NCBI GenBank assembly: GCA_030827475.1
Contig: JAUREJ010000019.1
Location: 1 to 36,515 of the forward strand
Direction of reading: 5' to 3'
DNA: 36,515 bases
Source: Candidatus Poseidonia sp.
GTDB taxonomy: Archaea; Thermoplasmatota; Poseidoniia; Poseidoniales; Poseidoniaceae
The translations under genes were made by a program, and so were the position numbers. The notes below the pieces were generated by a model. It had not been told where the DNA came from. It searched no databases and saw only the letters and a program-made list of their open reading frames with translations. Within the stretch, counting starts at the first letter, position 1; every line of letters begins with the position of its first letter. Shown here one piece after another: positions 34,098 through 36,515 of this stretch.

Positions 34098-35528
34098 ATG
34101 ACGGCGAGCCTCGTCACCCCAGGAAGCATCATCGCCACCGAAGGCGAACATGAGAACGGCGAAGGAACGGTCCTTGATTCGGGAAACATCGTTTCAACCG
34201 TGGTCGGCTTCGTCCACGTGGACAACGGCGTCATCAGCGTCGCTGCGGCGAAAGCCATCGTTGAGCCCGAGGTGGGCGACACCGTCCTGTGCGAGGTCGT
34301 GAAACTCAACGAAAAAAACGGCGAGGCCATGATCACCTGCGTTGAAGGCAAACCGGGTTCGCTTCAACCTCAACACCTCTACGGTCAATTCTTCGTGACC
34401 GGTCTCGTTGACCGGTTCATGCACCAAACTTCTGACGCCCTTCGGCGAAGGGACGTGTGCCGTGCCTTGGTCAAGGAAGTCCACCCCGTGGTTCGCCTTG
34501 ACTTCAGAGAGCGCAACGACTGTGGCGTCCTTCACGCCATCTGCCCTCCATGTGGCGATACCCTTCAACCTGAACTCGACGGCGACTGGAACGTGAAATG
34601 CCCAACCTGCGGCTACCAAGCGTACCGGGCGCTTGCTGACAACTACGGCGCCGGTTGGGCTGAACTCGACCAAGGTGCCAGCGCACTCAACAACGCCGGA
34701 AAGCGTTGGGGCGCTGCTGCTGAAGCCATGTTTGCGAAAGGTCCTGCAGGCCGAGCCACCTTCATCGCCGCCGATGTTCGTGAAGACGGACGAGAACGCT
34801 CCTACTTCCGCTTTGAAGGAGAAAGCGGCGGTCATGGCGGAGGACGTCAACGACCGGCCCCCGGCACCCGCCTCTTTGTCGGCGGCCTGCCACGAGAGGT
34901 CGGCACCGAAGAACTTCGAGACCTTTTCAAGAGCCACGGCGACATGACCGACTGCATCGTTTTGACCGACGATGCCGGCGTGAATCGGGGCTTTGGCTTC
35001 GTCACCTACGCCGAGAAAACCATGGCCGATGCGGCCATCAAAGCGCTCGACGGCCACCGAGTCAACGGCCGTCGAATCGGTGTCCGAGACGCTGACGACG
35101 ACAAGAAGAACGAGGGCAAGAAGGAAAGAAAAGAGCCCGAAGGCCTCAAACTCTACATCGGCAACCTGCCGTTTTCCGCTACCGCAGAACACTTGCAGAC
35201 CTTGGTGGCGGCGCATGCCACCGTCACCGAAGTCGTGCTGGCCACCGGACCTGGAGGAAAGGCCAAGGGCTTCGGCTTCGTGTTCATCGCTGAGAAGGAC
35301 AAGGGCGAAGCCGTGGTTGCTGCGCTGAACCAGAGTGAAATTGACGGTCGAAAGATCAAGGTCGACATCGCCAATGCCAAGGGCAACAAAGACGGGGGTC
35401 GCAAGGGTCGCAGCGGTCAAGATGACGGCGATGGCAGTGGGAAATCCTCTCGAGAATTGCAAGCTCTCCGAGAAGAAGGCGAAGGCGGGAAGAAGCGGCG
35501 CCGACGGCCTCGAAACAAGAAGGATTGA
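34098..35528 (+). CDS. csl4: Exosome-cap Csl4 protein fused to two RNA recognition motifs (RRM)
   Basis: From ATG 34098 (GGAAGGAAGA just upstream) the protein is 476 aa. Residues 1-185 are archaeal Csl4: an N-terminal beta domain (VTPGSIIATEGE, then GTVLDSGNIVSTVVGFV), an S1-type segment (VGDTVLCEVVKLNEKNGEAM) and a zinc ribbon (CPPC at 149/152, CPTCG at 168/171). Known archaeal Csl4 normally stops about there. A linker with a Gly-rich end (HGGGRQRPAPG) leads to RRM1 (about 257-332; RNP2 LFVGGL, RNP1 RGFGFVTY) and RRM2 (about 350-426; RNP2 LYIGNL, RNP1 KGFGFVFI), then a charged tail ending KKRRRRPRNKKD. Csl4 caps the 3'-5' RNA-degrading exosome; the RRMs would add sequence-binding capacity. 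The frame is continuous with no sign of frameshift. The ORF extends to 34053, but that adds no family residues. Confidence 0.93.
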   Translation: MTASLVTPGSIIATEGEHENGEGTVLDSGNIVSTVVGFVHVDNGVISVAAAKAIVEPEVGDTVLCEVVKLNEKNGEAMITCVEGKPGSLQPQHLYGQFFVTGLVDRFMHQTSDALRRRDVCRALVKEVHPVVRLDFRERNDCGVLHAICPPCGDTLQPELDGDWNVKCPTCGYQAYRALADNYGAGWAELDQGASALNNAGKRWGAAAEAMFAKGPAGRATFIAADVREDGRERSYFRFEGESGGHGGGRQRPAPGTRLFVGGLPREVGTEELRDLFKSHGDMTDCIVLTDDAGVNRGFGFVTYAEKTMADAAIKALDGHRVNGRRIGVRDADDDKKNEGKKERKEPEGLKLYIGNLPFSATAEHLQTLVAAHATVTEVVLATGPGGKAKGFGFVFIAEKDKGEAVVAALNQSEIDGRKIKVDIANAKGNKDGGRKGRSGQDDGDGSGKSSRELQALREEGEGGKKRRRRPRNKKD

Positions 35529-35552
35529 AGGCGTCACCCCCCCGCCTTGAAT
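35524..35552 (+). other. Hairpin spanning the csl4 stop and the radical SAM upstream region
   Basis: AAGGCG (35528-35533) pairs with CGCCTT (35543-35548) around a 9-base C-rich loop. After one G-G mismatch the stem continues with ATT and AAT. It overlaps the csl4 stop codon and ends one base before the next ATG (35554). It may be a weak terminator or a structure in the junction of a bicistronic message. Confidence 0.4.
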
Positions 35553-35553
35553 C

Positions 35554-36515
35554 ATGGTTGAGTCCAGCGACCCTGTTTGGTTGGTGCTGGACGGTTACGA
35601 AGACGAGCCGGCCGCATTCGGTGTCCCTCCATACGTCGGTTTTCATGTGCGATACGTCTGCGGCGTGCTCGAGCAAGCCTCTGTGCCCTACGTTTACATG
35701 ACCGTTGACCAGTGGCGTCGATGGCAGCGCAACGAGACCGAACGCCTTGAGCGTCTCCTCGCCAATCTGCTCGGCGTGGTCTGCGTGGCTGGCGCTGTCG
35801 TCCCCGGCAAATACTTGCGCGGAACACCCATTTCGCTCAAGGAGACACAAAACCTCATCCGAAGCCTACCGAAAGGCACTGCAACGTTGCTCGGCGGCTG
35901 GGCCATCCGAGGATGGAAGCAACAAGGCTGGACACCGCTCCAACCAAACTTGTTTTTGGCCGTTCAGGACACCGACGCCACCCTCCATCACTATTTGGCG
36001 CAAGGGGAATGGAAACACCAACGACGAAACGCTGAGCAGTGGACACAATGGGCACAGGCCGGTGCGAGCAGCAAGGCGGTAAGGCACCATCCGGACCTCG
36101 GTACGGCACAAAAACCGGGGCCCTTAACCTACGAAGTTGAGGTGTACCAAGGATGCGTTCGATACAAACGAGGCTGCAAGTTTTGCATTGAACCCAAGAA
36201 GGGGGTTCCGATTTGGCGGACGCCAGAAGACATCATCAAAGAGGTCCGATTGGCCCATGAGGCTGGAGTTCACCACGTTCGCCTCGGTGGCATGACCGAC
36301 ACCTACACCTACATGGCTGAAGGCGTCCGTGAATTGGAGTACCCCGTTCCCAATCCCGAACCCATTGCTCAACTGCTTCACGGGCTCCGTGAGGACGAGC
36401 GACTCGACATCCTTCACACCGATAACGGCAACCCGTCGATCATCGCCGAGAACCTTGAGCCGGCCGAAGCGATCACGAAAACGCTCGTGGAGACCCTCTC
36501 CGACGGAGCGGTGCT
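35554..36515 (+). CDS. Radical SAM protein with CX6CX2C motif, C-terminus cut by window edge
   Basis: The frame starts at ATG 35554 (MVESSDPVWLVLDGYEDEPA) and stays open to the right edge, 320 codons visible. The N-terminal part (about 1-185) resembles a binding domain before the catalytic core: VPPYVGFHVRYVCGV, then a helix and a strand (VAGAVVPGKYL; TATLLGGWAIRG). The radical SAM cluster motif is in YQGCVRYKRGCKFCIEPKKG, near residues 206-216, with spacing C-x6-C-x2-C instead of CX3CX2C. The following HHVRLGGMTDTYTY and RLDILHTDNGNPSII fit the strands of the barrel. Archaeal families of this kind are largely uncharacterised; the substrate is unknown. It follows csl4 by 25 bases. Confidence 0.85.
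   Translation, partial: MVESSDPVWLVLDGYEDEPAAFGVPPYVGFHVRYVCGVLEQASVPYVYMTVDQWRRWQRNETERLERLLANLLGVVCVAGAVVPGKYLRGTPISLKETQNLIRSLPKGTATLLGGWAIRGWKQQGWTPLQPNLFLAVQDTDATLHHYLAQGEWKHQRRNAEQWTQWAQAGASSKAVRHHPDLGTAQKPGPLTYEVEVYQGCVRYKRGCKFCIEPKKGVPIWRTPEDIIKEVRLAHEAGVHHVRLGGMTDTYTYMAEGVRELEYPVPNPEPIAQLLHGLREDERLDILHTDNGNPSIIAENLEPAEAITKTLVETLSDGAV

Noticed and set aside
34194-35555. 453-codon minus-strand frame opposite csl4-RRM
   Set aside because: Mirror of the Csl4-RRM coding sequence with no independent motif.

Overview
The window looks like a stretch of archaeal chromosome from a Euryarchaeota-type lineage, most likely marine Poseidoniia (Marine Group II or a relative). It encodes a TATA-binding protein, an archaeal NMD3, an archaeal exosome Csl4 protein, mevalonate kinase, an archaeal-type aspartate-semialdehyde dehydrogenase and an archaeal bifunctional phosphoglucose/phosphomannose isomerase. 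At least one start (tbp) has a TATA box at the spacing of a leaderless transcript. Very large secreted PKD/CARDB proteins point the same way. The lineage is inferred from gene content, not from a marker-gene comparison. Coding density is high, base composition is even, and I see no mobile element, CRISPR array, rRNA or tRNA.

Layout. 1-596 (-): a truncated collagen-like (Gly-X-Y) secreted protein. 769-3834 (-): mutY behind a large membrane-anchored HdrD-like Fe-S oxidoreductase. 3959-4948 (+): mevalonate kinase. 5027-5641 (+): TBP with an unusual insertion in its second repeat. 5699-12880 (+): two tandem paralogous surface proteins of about 1,200 residues, each with a signal peptide, a shared N-terminal domain, CARDB/PKD-like modules, one C-terminal membrane helix and a short conserved cytoplasmic W-rich tail. 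They are followed 9 bp later by a SepF-like division protein. 13459-14025 (-): Maf nucleotide pyrophosphatase. 14124-14843 (+): a single-domain KaiC/RadA-like ATPase. 14846-22669 (-): rhomboid protease, giant subtilase and glmS in a row; both proteases end in zinc-ribbon-like segments.

22759-24888 (+): a cytochrome c maturation (System I) cluster with CcmA fused to a CcmB-like membrane domain, then CcmC and a 59-residue CcmD-like protein. 24936-27118 (+): NMD3 and PGI/PMI with an ATGA overlap. 27112-27735 (-): an M23-like metallopeptidase with no signal peptide. 27734-31956 (+): a GT-C-like membrane protein, a GT2 glycosyltransferase and aspartate-semialdehyde dehydrogenase. 32012-33109 (+): an unknown protein with an acidic Pro/Glu-rich linker. 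33155-36515 (+): an RNA-oriented run with a tiny double zinc ribbon, a METTL5-like methyltransferase, Csl4 fused to two RRM domains, and a truncated radical SAM protein.

The most striking item is the Csl4-RRM-RRM fusion (34098-35528): a complete archaeal exosome-cap protein carrying two textbook RNA recognition motifs and a basic tail. Next come the CcmA-CcmB fusion, the tandem surface paralogs with a shared tail motif, the subtilase/rhomboid pair with cytoplasmic zinc ribbons, and the TBP insertion. Several intergenic inverted repeats are listed separately.
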